In this document: positions 53,237 through 62,931 of the stretch, in pieces
Numbering within the stretch: the first letter of the stretch is position 1
Layout of the letters: every line of letters begins with the position of its first letter
Assembly (NCBI GenBank): GCA_963842775.1
Contig: CAWJHQ010000010.1
Location: forward strand, 62,001-126,000
Reading direction: 5' to 3'
DNA: 64,000 nucleotides
From: R-RK-3 sp963842775
GTDB taxonomy: Bacteria > Pseudomonadota > Alphaproteobacteria > Rhizobiales > Rhodomicrobiaceae
Translations under genes and position numbers: made by a program
Notes under the pieces: generated by a model
What the model was told of the DNA's origin: nothing
The model's database searches: none
Seen by the model: the letters and a program-made list of their open reading frames with translations, nothing else

Positions 53237-54401
53237 TCATGCCGCCGGCACCACCGTAAGGCGGGCGGCTTGCGACGCGCTTCGCAGCGCCGTGGATAGT
53301 CTCGCCAGCGCGGCGTCGAGATCCTCCATGTCCAGCAACCCGAATCCAAGCCGGAAAACGCGGGCCTCGTCGCCGAACCATGTCCCGCTGCGCGACGCGG
53401 ACGCCTTCCCGTTCGAGTTCGCCGCATAAAACCGGGCAACCGCCGCATCGTCGAATGCCGAGGGCTTCAACCGACGCAGCACAATGCGCCGGCATGGGGG
53501 CGGACCCATTCGACCAGGCGCGTCATTGCTCCTCCGCCCAGCCGGCGACGCGGGCAAGCCCATCGGCCAGATGCTTGCGTCTCTCGCCGATGATCCGGTC
53601 CCGCTGGCCGAGCACGCGCAGCGCCAGCGCTTCGTCGAGCGGCGAGCAGGAGATCACGGTGTTGAATTTGCCGAGCACCAGCTGCTCCCGGAGCGCGGCA
53701 TCGCGGGTGATCGCCCAGCCGATGCGCAGTCCCGGCGCGCCGTGGCATTTGGAGAGCGACGCGCAGGAGACGATCTTCGGGCCGAGGGAGATCGCGCTCG
53801 GTGCGATCGCCGTATCGCCATAGACCGCCTCGCGATAGGTCTCGTCGATGATCAGAAAGGCATCCGGGCAAATGTCGGCCATCAGCGTGGCGATGTCGCG
53901 GATGGTCTGTCTCGGTATGACGACGCCGGACGGGTTTTGCGGCGATGCCAGGCTTACGAGGCGGGTTTTCGGCGACAGGTGCGCGCGAAGATCGTCAAGC
54001 TGCAGCCGGTATCCGTCGCCGAAGGACAGCGGCAGCGTTCGCACCATAGCGCCGACCGAGGCGAGGGCCGCAGCAGTGTTCGGGAAAAGCGGTGAGGTCG
54101 TCACGGCTTCGTCGCCCGGCTCGCACAGGATCATCGCGGTGAGAAAGAGCGCATGCATCCCGCCCAAGGTGATGACGACGTCGTCCGCCCTCACATCGTG
54201 GAGATCGGCGATGGCCTTGCGCAGATCGTGGCTTCCGGCGGCTGTGCCGTAGCTGAGCGGCATGTCGGCGAGATCGCCATCGCCGACGAGATCGCGCAGG
54301 CGCAGATCGGGGCCGACGCTCTCGGCCAGATCGTAACGGGGTGCGCCTTCCGTCAGAGACATGATGTCGTTTCGGGGAAATCTGGTCAAATGCCGGGCCA
54401 T
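53237..54401 (-). CDS. Class I/II PLP-dependent aminotransferase (two frameshifts near 3' end)
   Basis: About 388 aa. The N-terminal part MSLTEGAPRYDLAESVGPDL, MHALFLTAMILCEPGDEAVT, SPQNPSGVVIPRQTI, IIDETYREAVYG and the PLP-lysine motif SLSKCHGAPGLRIGWAI are typical aspartate-aminotransferase fold class I/II features. Slips near 53,522 and 53,475 precede the C-terminal domain (LKPSAFDDAAVARFY; RVFRLGFGLLDMEDLD). It may act on the amino acid imported by the dpp system. The ATG at 54401 follows GAGGA. A MocR gene runs divergently, and the shared promoter holds a 10-bp dyad. Confidence 0.85.
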
Positions 54402-54487
54402 GCTGATCCTCGCCGCGCTGGATTGCTTTCGATGGAGCGGATCAAGATAGCTCACCGCCGCGCTTGCAAAAGACACAGACACAGGCA

Positions 54488-54517
54488 ATTGTAACCGGTA
54501 CAGATACATTAAATCAA
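54488..54517 (-). promoter_or_regulatory. Candidate sigma-70 promoter for aminotransferase operon
   Basis: On the minus strand TTGATT (complement of 54512-54517) and TACAAT (complement of 54488-54493) are separated by 18 bases, close to the sigma-70 consensus. The left arm of the MocR-type dyad lies within the spacer, so a bound regulator could block or activate it. The leader to the ATG at 54401 would be about 80 nt. Confidence 0.45.
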
Positions 54518-54529
54518 AACTGTACCGGT
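54494..54529. promoter_or_regulatory. MocR-type operator, perfect 10-bp inverted repeat
   Basis: ACCGGTACAG (54494-54503) and CTGTACCGGT (54520-54529) form a perfect inverted repeat with a 16-base AT-rich spacer, four bases before the MocR gene and within the divergent promoter region. Each arm contains the core ACCGGT. This matches the two-site operators of GntR/MocR regulators. Confidence 0.7.
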
Positions 54530-54533
54530 ATTC

Positions 54534-56007
54534 ATGAGACTTGGAGCCGACAGCCCGGCGCATTCCGGCGTCAAGACGGAGCCCTTCCGCTACGAAGAGC
54601 TGGCCCGGTTCGTCATGGAGCTTGTCGATGGCGGCACGCTCCGTCCGGGCATGCGCGCGCCTTCGATCCGCGGCATCGCGGCGCAGCGCGGGACAAGCAT
54701 TTCGACGGTGCTGCAGGCCTATCGGCTCCTGGAGGACCGAGGCGTGCTGGAAGCCCGGCCGAAATCGGGCTTCTATGTCGCGCATCGCGGTGTGGCCTCG
54801 CTGGCAACCCCGAACGTCTCGGACCCTCCGGGCAAGCCCACAAAAGTGGCGGTCGCAGGGGGTATATTGGCAATTGCTCGAATATGCCGGCCGTCCCGAA
54901 CTGGTGCCGCTCGGCTGCGCCATCCCGAGCGCCGAGTTGCTGGCGGCGGGCAAGCTGGACCGATTTCATGGCGCGGGCGGCGCGGGTGAAGGGCGCGCAT
55001 TACAACATCTATACCGAGCCGAGGGGCGACCGCGACCTGCGCAACGAAATCTGCCGCCGGTCCCTCCGCTTCGGGCAATTGCTGACACCGGAAACCGTGG
55101 CGATCACTTGCGGCTGCACCGAAGCGCTTTCCCTGGCCTTGCAGGCCGTGACCAAGCGGGGCGATACCGTGGCGATCGAAGTCCCCGACCTATTTCGGTT
55201 TGCTGCAAGTGCTGGAAGCGCTTGAATTGAAAGCGCTGGAACTGCCCACCGACGCCAATGACGGGGTCGACATCGAAGCGCTTGAAAAGGCGCTGAAGTC
55301 GAAGCCGGTCAGCGCCTGCCTGTTCTCGTCCAGCTTCAACAATCCGCTCGGCTGTTCCATGACGGACGCCAGGAAGCGCGCCGTCGTGGAACTGCTTCGC
55401 CGACACGCCGTGCCACTGATCGAGGACGACATTTACGGCGACATCTATTTCGGCCCCGAGCGGCCAAGGCCGTTCATGGCGCTCGTGCCGGATGCCGACA
55501 TCATCTATTGCAGCTCGTTCTCCAAGACCGTCGCGCCGGGATATCGCGTCGGCTGGATCGCCACGGCGCGGCACATGCAGCGCGTGCTGGAAACCAAATT
55601 CGCGCCAGACGCTATGCGGACCGGCATTGCCGCAGGCGGCGCTCGCCGATTTTCTGTCATCGGGCGGCTATGACGGTCATCTACGCCGCATCCGCGCCGT
55701 GTTCGCGCAGAATATCGACCGCATGACCCGGGCGATTACCCGGAGTTTTCCTCCGTCCACGCGCGTTTCGCGGCCCGCAGGCGGCTTCGTGCTCTGGGTC
55801 GAGCTTCCGGCCGGTATCGACGCCCGCGCGCTGTTCGATCGGGCGCTCGATCGCGGCATCTGTATCGCGCCGGGCGACGTCTTTTCAGCGACGCGGCGTC
55901 ATACGAATTGCATGCGGCTCAGCTGCGGCCACACATGGGACGAGCGGATCGAGAAGAGCATCGAGACGCTCGGCGCCATGGCCGCCGATGCGATTGCGGG
56001 GCACTGA
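54534..56007 (+). CDS. MocR-type regulator: GntR domain fused to class I aminotransferase domain (four frameshifts)
   Basis: About 490 aa. The GntR winged helix (FRYEELARFVMELVDGGTLR; APSIRGIAAQRGTSISTVLQ; GVLEARPKSGFYV) is followed by a PLP-binding aminotransferase-like domain: YNIYTEPRGDRDLRNEICRR, FSSSFNNPLGCSMTDARKRA, PLIEDDIYGDIYF, the PLP lysine SSFSKTVAPGYRVGW. Slips lie near 54,855, 54,960, 55,195 and 55,630. MocR proteins sense PLP or PLP-adducts of amino acids and often control the neighbouring aminotransferase operon. The start at 54534 has no strong ribosome binding site. Confidence 0.87.
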
Positions 56008-56009
56008 GT

Positions 56010-57709
56010 TCACGCATGAGACTGCGTGCGCATGGCGGCGAGCGCACCGTGAATCTGCGCCACCACCGCGGCGCCTTCTCCCACCGCTGCCGCAACCCGC
56101 TTCGTCGATCCCGCGCGGACATCGCCGATCGCAAAAATGCCGGGGACGCTGGTCTCCAGCGGCAACACGGCCGGCCGGCCCTCGCTCGCGGCGTCGCCGC
56201 AGGCGCCGCCGGTTAGCAGAAAGCCCTTATTGTCGACGGCGGCCACACTTTCCAGCCACGCGGCATTCGGGTCGGCGCCAATGAACAGGAACAGATGCCG
56301 CAGCGGCGCCGTCTTCTTCGCCCCGGTCTTGCAGTCGCGGAAGGTGGCGCTGGTGAGCCCCTCCGCGCTGGATGCCTTCAAGCGCAACCACTTCCGAATG
56401 GATATGCAGCTCCACATTCGGCAAGGCGCAGATGCGGTCGATCAGATATTTGGACATGGTGTCTTCCAGACCGCCCCTGCGGATCACGAGATGCAGGCGC
56501 TTGACCTTGGAGGCGAGAAAAACCACCGCCTGCCCAGCCGAATTGCCGCCGCCGACCAGCGCCACCTCTTCGCCTTCGCACAGCTTTGCCTCCACGGGTG
56601 AGGCCCAGTAGGACACGCCCGCGCCTTCGAAATCCGCCAGATTGGAGATGCCGGGCCGGCGATAGCGCGCACCTGAAGCGGCGACCGCGGTGCGCGCCAG
56701 TACCGTTCGCCCGTCGGTCAATTCCAGCCGCAACGGATCGCCTCGACGCCGCTGCGCCGCCACCGCAATCGAGGCGCGCCACTTCCAGCGGCAGCGCGAT
56801 CTCGGCGCCGAATTTCTGCGCCTGGCTGAAGGCGCGGCCCGCCAGCGCCTGGCCGGAGATACCGGTTGGGAAACCGAGATAATTCTCGATCCGCGCCGAT
56901 GCCCCCGCCTGTCCGCCGACGGCGCGCTGGTCGAGCACCAGCACCGAAAGCCCCTCGGAGGCGCCATAGACGGCCGCCGCAAGCCCAGCCGGCCCCGCGC
57001 CCACGACCACAACGTCGTAGATCCTCTCGGGGTCGAGTTCAGGCGTGATGCCCAGGCAAACGCCAGCTTCCGCGTCGGTTGGCCGCTTCAGCACCGTGCC
57101 GTTGGGACAAAGCATGAGCGGCAGCTCCTCCGGCAGCACGCCCAAGCGCTCGACAATGGCGCGTCCCTCTTCATCGGCCGTGGCGTCCAAGACGGTGTAA
57201 GGGTAGGCGTTCCGGCTGAGAAAGCCCTGCAACCGCACGATATGCTGCGAGCCTGGCCTGCCGACCAGCACGGAACCCGCGCCGCCATCCTGGATGAGCG
57301 CGACGCGGCGCAGGATGAAGGCGCGCATGACGATCTCGCCGACTTCGGCAGAACCGATGATCAGGGCGCGCAGATGCGGGGCGTCGAACGGCAAGGCCGT
57401 GCACCCCTCCGGGCCAGCCCGGCCGCCGGCGAGCGTGGTGCGCCCTGCAAGCTGAGTGATCTCGCCGGTAATCTGTCCGGCGCGGTGCGTGACGATGGCC
57501 GCTTCGTGGTTGAGGCCGTCGCGGCGGACTATGTCGATGGTCCCGTCGAGCAGGAGCCATGCGGGTACGTTCCTTTCGCCGACGTCGAAGATAATCTCGC
57601 CCGGCGCGAAACGGCGCTCCTCACCGCTGGCAAACCGCTTCGCCGTCGCAATTTGCGCCATATCGAGCACGGGAAACATTTGGTGACTGCGCGTTTCCGC
57701 AAGACTCAT
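56010..57709 (-). CDS. cNMP-binding domain fused to thioredoxin-reductase-like FAD oxidoreductase (frameshifts)
   Basis: About 566 aa. The N-terminal cyclic-nucleotide-binding fold (FAPGEIIFDVGERNVPAWLL; DGTIDIVRRDG) is followed by a thioredoxin-fold-like linker (GAGSVLVGRPGSQHIVRLQG) and the FAD/NAD(P) reductase: VVVVGAGPAGLAAAVYGASE, ARIENYLGFPTG, LVGGGNSAGQAVVFLASKV, GIFAIGDVRAGSTKRVAAAV. In the reductase the usual CxxC redox pair (CATC) is replaced by WASPVEA, so no thioredoxin-type disulfide can form there. Slips lie near 56,780 and 56,375. The ATG at 57709 follows AGGAG. Convergent with the MocR gene. Confidence 0.83.
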
Positions 57710-57905
57710 CGCATCGCTCCTCGTTCTGTGCCGCGGCCACCTTACCATTCGGCATCGGCCGTGTGGAAGCGCTCGGCCGGGCGGAACCTCCTCCCGCCTG
57801 CCGGTTTAAGGGTGTTGCTCCGAACCTCTTGCGGCGAGAATTTCGCTACACATTCCGTGGCAACGCATTCGGAGGATCGCAAACGCGCCGAGGATAGTTC
57901 GTCAG

Positions 57906-58844
57906 CTAAGAAGTCAATGCGGGCGACAGGTCGCCCAATCCAGGCAGATAGCGGCTGCCGTCCTGGGTCAGAAAATCGTTGAAGGCCTGCATTGCGGGGG
58001 ACAGGGAGCGGTCGAGGCGCGACACCGAGAACCACTGCCGCACGATGGGCATCCCCTGGACGTCCAAGATCACCAGGCGGCGCAATTGCACCTCCTGCTC
58101 GATCGTGTGCGCCGAAATGAAGGCGACACCCAGCCCGGCCATTACCGCCTGCTTGATGGTCTCGTTGGATCCCATTTCGGCGCCCAGATCCTCGAGCTTT
58201 TCCGGAATGTCGGCGAAGAAAATCTCGAGCGATATGCGCGTTCCCGATCCGGGCTCGCGGATGAGAAAGCGCTCGCGGGCGATTTCCGCCTTCGCGATGC
58301 CGCGCTTGGCCGCCAAAGGGTGGCCGGCGGGTGCGATGATGACGAAGGGATGGTCGCCGAACACCAGCGACCGGACCGGGACCTCGCGCGGCGGGCGGCC
58401 CATCAGCACGATGTCGAGATCGTGGCGTCTGAGCGCGTCTATGGTCTTGGCGCGGTTGCCGACATGCAGATCCACCTGAATGCCGGGATGCTGCTTCTGA
58501 AACGCCGCCATCAGCCGGGGCGCGAAATATTTCGCGGTCGAGACCACGCCGAGCTTCAGATTGCCGATCTTGTGGCCGGAGATCGCATCGATCTCATCCG
58601 CCAGCATCCGCAGCCGCTCATCGACGGCGCGCGCCGCCTCCAGCACCGCTAGTCCTGCGGCAGTCGGACGCATTCCCTCCGGTGTGCGGTCGAAAAGCGC
58701 GAGGCCGACATCCTCTTCCAATTGCTTAAGCTGCAGCGTCACCGCCGGGGCGGTAAGTCCTAACTCTTTGGCAGCAATGGAAATTTTACCGCAGGCATGA
58801 ATAGCCTGGAGCGAGCGAAGCTGCCTGAGGGTTGTGTTCCGCAT
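57906..58844 (-). CDS. cbbR: LysR-family regulator CbbR
   Basis: 312 aa. N-terminal LysR helix-turn-helix (LRQLRSLQAIHACGKISIAA; LGLTAPAVTLQLKQLEEDVG; LFDRTPEGMRPTAAG) and a C-terminal effector domain (KLGVVSTAKYFAPRLMAAF; AVMAGLGVAFISAHT) fit CbbR. These proteins activate the Calvin-cycle operon in response to metabolites such as RuBP, phosphoenolpyruvate or NADPH. It is divergent from cbbF, with 122 nt between starts. Confidence 0.94.
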   Translation of the reverse strand: MRNTTLRQLRSLQAIHACGKISIAAKELGLTAPAVTLQLKQLEEDVGLALFDRTPEGMRPTAAGLAVLEAARAVDERLRMLADEIDAISGHKIGNLKLGVVSTAKYFAPRLMAAFQKQHPGIQVDLHVGNRAKTIDALRRHDLDIVLMGRPPREVPVRSLVFGDHPFVIIAPAGHPLAAKRGIAKAEIARERFLIREPGSGTRISLEIFFADIPEKLEDLGAEMGSNETIKQAVMAGLGVAFISAHTIEQEVQLRRLVILDVQGMPIVRQWFSVSRLDRSLSPAMQAFNDFLTQDGSRYLPGLGDLSPALTS

Positions 58845-58850
58845 ACGGAA

Positions 58851-58894
58851 TAGTAAGAAAAACTAATCGTGCTTGTAAAGAAAATAAAATTTAC
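58851..58894. promoter_or_regulatory. CbbR binding region with two LysR-type dyads
   Basis: TAGTAAGAAAAACTA (58851-58865) and GTAAA-N10-TTTAC (58875-58894) are inverted repeats of the T-N11-A type. They lie in the AT-rich intergenic segment between cbbR and cbbF, exactly where CbbR normally binds. Confidence 0.65.
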
Positions 58895-58966
58895 TTAGGC
58901 ATGCTTTACGCCGATCGTCATATGAACGCCGCCTGCGCTCTTGGTAGCGCGATAGGAGGATCGATC

Positions 58967-60004
58967 ATGATTGAGCGGACGCTCGATGCGTATCTCAGCT
59001 CCTTTTGCAGCGATGGCGACGTCGAAAAATCTCACATAGCCGGCACGGTCCGGGCGCTTGCCGATGCGGCGGTGAAGGTGCGGCACGCGGCGAATGAGGG
59101 TGCGCTGGGCGCCGCTTTTGCCGGTACGCGCGGCTCCGCGCATGCGGAAGGCGATGACCAGAAGGACCTGGACGTGCTGGCCGACACCATCTTCCTCGAG
59201 GCGGCAAGGCGCGCGCGCGTGGCGTTCTATGCCTCCGAGGAGCTGGACAAGGCTCTGCGGGTCGAGGGTGGCTCCCGCCTCGCCATCGCTATCGACCCGT
59301 TGGACGGCTCTTCCAATATCGACACGAATGTCTCCATCGGCACGATCTTTTCGGTGCTGCCGGCCGCCGCGGATGCGGACCGCACCTTCCTCCAGCCGGG
59401 CCACAAACAGCTCGCGGCCGGATTCTTCATCTATGGGCCGCAGCTGGCGCTGGCGCTCACCCTCGGAGAAGGCACGTGCATCTTCGTTTTCTCCGCGCAG
59501 GCGGGCGCATTTTTGGAGGCCTACGGCGCGCTCGCCATTGCCCCGAAGACGCAGGAATTCGCCGCCAACGCATCGAACTACCGGCATTGGGAGGAGGCGG
59601 TCCAGCTCTATGTCGATGATTGCGTCCAAGGCGCCGACGGCCCTCGGGCCAAGGATTACAACATGCGCTGGATCGCGTCGCTGGTCGCGGAGGCCTATCG
59701 CATCCTGATCCGGGGCGGCGTGTTTCTCTATCCGCGCGACGCCCGCAAGGGCTATGGAAATGGCCGTTTGCGCCTGGTTTATGAGGCCAATCCGATCGCC
59801 ATGCTGGTCGAGCAGGCAGGCGGCGCGGCGACCAACGGCATGCACCGCATTCTCGACCTAACGCCGAAGGAACTGCATCAGCGCACGCCGCTGGTGTTCG
59901 GCTCGGCCAAGGAAGTGGACAGCATCGCCCGCTATCACTCGGACCCGTCCGCCATCGGCACGCGGAATCCGCTATTCGGCAATCGTGGCCTGCTGCGCGC
60001 GTAA
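58967..60004 (+). CDS. cbbF: Class I fructose-1,6-bisphosphatase CbbF
   Basis: 345 aa. The FBPase motifs are present: GDDQKDLDVLADTIF, AIDPLDGSSNIDTNVSIGTI (metal-binding DPLDGSSN), MRWIASLVAEAYRIL, FLYPRDARKGYGNGRLRLVY and ANPIAMLVEQAGG. It removes the 1-phosphate of fructose-1,6-bisphosphate, and probably of sedoheptulose bisphosphate in the Calvin cycle. TAGGAGGA precedes the ATG at 58967. First gene of the operon. Confidence 0.97.
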   Translation: MIERTLDAYLSSFCSDGDVEKSHIAGTVRALADAAVKVRHAANEGALGAAFAGTRGSAHAEGDDQKDLDVLADTIFLEAARRARVAFYASEELDKALRVEGGSRLAIAIDPLDGSSNIDTNVSIGTIFSVLPAAADADRTFLQPGHKQLAAGFFIYGPQLALALTLGEGTCIFVFSAQAGAFLEAYGALAIAPKTQEFAANASNYRHWEEAVQLYVDDCVQGADGPRAKDYNMRWIASLVAEAYRILIRGGVFLYPRDARKGYGNGRLRLVYEANPIAMLVEQAGGAATNGMHRILDLTPKELHQRTPLVFGSAKEVDSIARYHSDPSAIGTRNPLFGNRGLLRA

Positions 60005-60013
60005 GGATCGCCC

Positions 60014-60886
60014 ATGTCGACCCGTCATCCCATCATCGCGATTACCGGCTCTTCCGGCGCCGGCACGTCGACGGTTCAGGACACGTTCAAGAAGATCTTT
60101 ACGCGCGAAAAGGTCACGGCCGCCTTCATCGAGGGCGATGCATTCCACAAATATGACCGCGCCGGCATGAAGGAGAAGGTCGCCGAGGAAGAGAAGCGCG
60201 GCAACCGGCATTTCTCGCATTTCAGCCCCGAGGCGAACGAACTGGAAATATTGGAATCGGTCTTCGAGGAATATGGCCGGACGGGAAGCGCCAAGACGCG
60301 GCATTACGTGCATGACGAGCGCGAAGCCGAGCTTTACGGCGCGGCGCCCGGCACCTTCACCGAATGGGCCGACCTGCCGCCGAGCGATCTTCTCTTCTAT
60401 GAAGGCCTGCATGGCTGCATCGTCACCGACAGCGTGAACCTGCCCCGCCATCTCGATCTGAAGATCGGCGTCGTGCCGGTGATCAATCTGGAATGGATAC
60501 AGAAGATCCATCGCGACAAGGCGGAGCGCGGCTACACGACGGAAGCGGTGATGGACACCATCATGCGCCGGATGCCCGATTACGCCCGCTACATCTGTCC
60601 GCAATTCTCGCAGACCAACATAAACTTCCAGCGCGTGCCGATCGTCGATACGTCGAACCCATTCATCGCCCGCTGGATACCGACGCCGGCTGAATCGATG
60701 CTGGTGATCCGCTTCGCCAATCCGCGCGGCATCGACTTTCCCTATCTGATCGCGATGCTGCACGGCAGCTTCATGTCGCGCGCCAATTCCATCGTCGTGC
60801 CAGGCGAGCAGCTCGATCTGGCGATGCAGCTCATCTTCACGCCGCACATCCACAAGCTGATGGAATTGAAGCGGCGGGCGTCATGA
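60014..60886 (+). CDS. cbbP: Phosphoribulokinase CbbP
   Basis: 290 aa. Walker A GSSGAGTSTVQ, EGDAFHKYDRAGM and the bacterial class I PRK features (NRHFSHFSPEANELEILESV; YEGLHGC) are clear. It makes ribulose-1,5-bisphosphate from Ru5P. It starts 9 nt after cbbF and ends 10 nt before cbbT, with AAGGA before its ATG. Confidence 0.98.
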   Translation: MSTRHPIIAITGSSGAGTSTVQDTFKKIFTREKVTAAFIEGDAFHKYDRAGMKEKVAEEEKRGNRHFSHFSPEANELEILESVFEEYGRTGSAKTRHYVHDEREAELYGAAPGTFTEWADLPPSDLLFYEGLHGCIVTDSVNLPRHLDLKIGVVPVINLEWIQKIHRDKAERGYTTEAVMDTIMRRMPDYARYICPQFSQTNINFQRVPIVDTSNPFIARWIPTPAESMLVIRFANPRGIDFPYLIAMLHGSFMSRANSIVVPGEQLDLAMQLIFTPHIHKLMELKRRAS

Positions 60887-60896
60887 GGGGGAAGCA

Positions 60897-62906
60897 ATGA
60901 ACATCCAGAGCGGATTTGCGGCAGTCGCGACGGCAGTCGAGCAGGACATGGCGAACGCCATTCGCGCCCTCGCCATGGACGCGGTGCAGAAGGCCAATTC
61001 CGGCCATCCGGGAATGCCGATGGGCATGGCGGATGTCGCGACCGTGCTGTTCAACCGCTTCATCAAGCTCGACCCGTCCAAGCCGGATTGGCCCGACCGC
61101 GACCGCTTCGTGCTGTCGGCGGGCCACGGCTCGATGCTGCAATATGCCATTCATTACCTGCTCGGCTATGCCGACATGCCGGTGGAGGAGCTGAAGCGTT
61201 TCCGCCAGCTGGGCTCGCGGACGGCGGGGCATCCCGAATACGGCCATGCGCTCGGCATCGAGACGACCACCGGGCCGCTGGGCCAGGGGCTGGCGACGGC
61301 GGTCGGCATGGCGCTGGCGGAGCGCATGATGGCGGCGCGTTTCGGGGCCGACCTGGTCGACCACTACACCTATGTCATCGCCGGAGATGGCTGCCTGCAG
61401 GAAGGCATCAGCCACGAGGCCATCGATCTCGCCGGACATTTGAAGCTCTCCAGGCTGATCGTGCTCTGGGACGACAACCGCATTTCCATCGACGGGCCAA
61501 CCTCCCTGTCCACGTCGATGCACCAGCCGGCACGATTCCTCTCCGCCGGCTGGGATGTTCACGAAGTCGACGGCCACAATCGGGAAGCCGTTGCCGGTGC
61601 GATTGCCATGGCGCGCCGGAGCGAGGCGCCGTCACTGATCGCCTGCCGGACGCTGATCGGCAAGGGCGCGCCCAATCTGCAAGGGTCGGAGAAGACCCAC
61701 GGCGCGCCGCTCGGCGATCAGGAGATCGCCGCCGCCCGCGACCATATCGGCTGGCCGCACGCACCATTCGAGGTGCCGGAGAGTGTCCTTGGCGGATGGC
61801 GGGCGATTGCGGCTCGCGGCGCGGCCGAACGCAGGCGCTGGGAAGAACGGCTTGCCGCTTCGCCCCGGCGCGAAAGTTTCGTGTCTGCGTTGGCCGGCGA
61901 GGTCGCCGATGCCGTTTCCGCCAAGCTTGCCGCATTCCGCGCGGAGCATTTCGAGAAGGCGACGAAGGTTGCGACGCGCAAGGCCTCGGAAATGGTGCTC
62001 GGCGTGATCAACGGAGCTTGCGACACGACCATCGGCGGCTCAGCCGACTTGACGCATTCAAACCTGACGATCACCAAGGGCCTGGAGCCGATCCGCCCTG
62101 GCGAATTTCGGCGGCCGCTACATTCATTATGGCATTCGCGAGCATGGCATGGCCGCCGCGATGAACGGCCTGGCGCTGCATGGCGGCTTCATCCCCTATG
62201 GCGGCACGTTCCTGGTCTTCTCCGATTATGCACGCGGAGCGATGCGGCTGTCGGCGCTGATGGGCCAGCGCGTCATCTATGTCATGACGCATGATTCAAT
62301 CGGCCTCGGCGAGGACGGACCGACGCATCAGCCGGTCGAGCATCTCGCTATGCTGCGGGCGACGCCGAATCTGAACGTCTTCCGCCCGGCCGACATCATC
62401 GAGACCGCGGAAGCGTGGGAGATCGCGCTCGCCACCCGGGACAGACCCAGCGTGCTGGTGCTCTCGCGCCAGGGGCTGCCGATGCTGCGCGACCGGCACG
62501 CCGCGGAAAACCGATCGGCGCGCGGCGCTTACGTGCTGCGCGAGGTTCTCGGGCCACGCGACCTGACGATCATGGCGACTGGCTCGGAAGTCGCACGATC
62601 GCGAAAGCCGCGGCTGAAGAGCTCTTCGCCGGACACGGGATCCGGGCCGCGGTCATCTCCATGCCCTGCTGGGAACTCTTCGAAGCGCAGAGCGACGAAT
62701 ACCGCACCCAGGTTCTGGGCACCGCGCCCCGCATCGCGGTGGAAGCCGCCGCCCGGCTCGGCTGGGACCGCTGGATCGGCGAGCGGGGCGACTTTGTAGG
62801 AATGACGACGTTCGGCGCCAGCGCGCCGGCGGAAGCGCTTTACGCCCATTTCGGCATCACGGCCGAAGCGGTCGCGGAAGCGGCACTCAGCCTCGTCGAG
62901 GCATGA
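60897..62906 (+). CDS. cbbT: Transketolase CbbT (two frameshifts)
   Basis: About 669 aa. TPP-binding domain: NSGHPGMPMGMADVATVLF, LSAGHGSMLQYAIHYLLGY, TGPLGQGLATAVGMALAE, AGDGCLQEGISHEA. Then the pyrimidine-binding domain (YIHYGIREHGMAAAMNGLAL; MTHDSIGLGEDGPTHQPVEH). Slips occur near 62,110 and 62,595; each time the conserved sequence continues in another frame (ending GDFVGMTTFGASAPAEAL). It interconverts sugar phosphates in the Calvin cycle. 10 nt after cbbP. Confidence 0.95.
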
Positions 62907-62931
62907 GCCAGAATTCAGAAAGGACACGATC

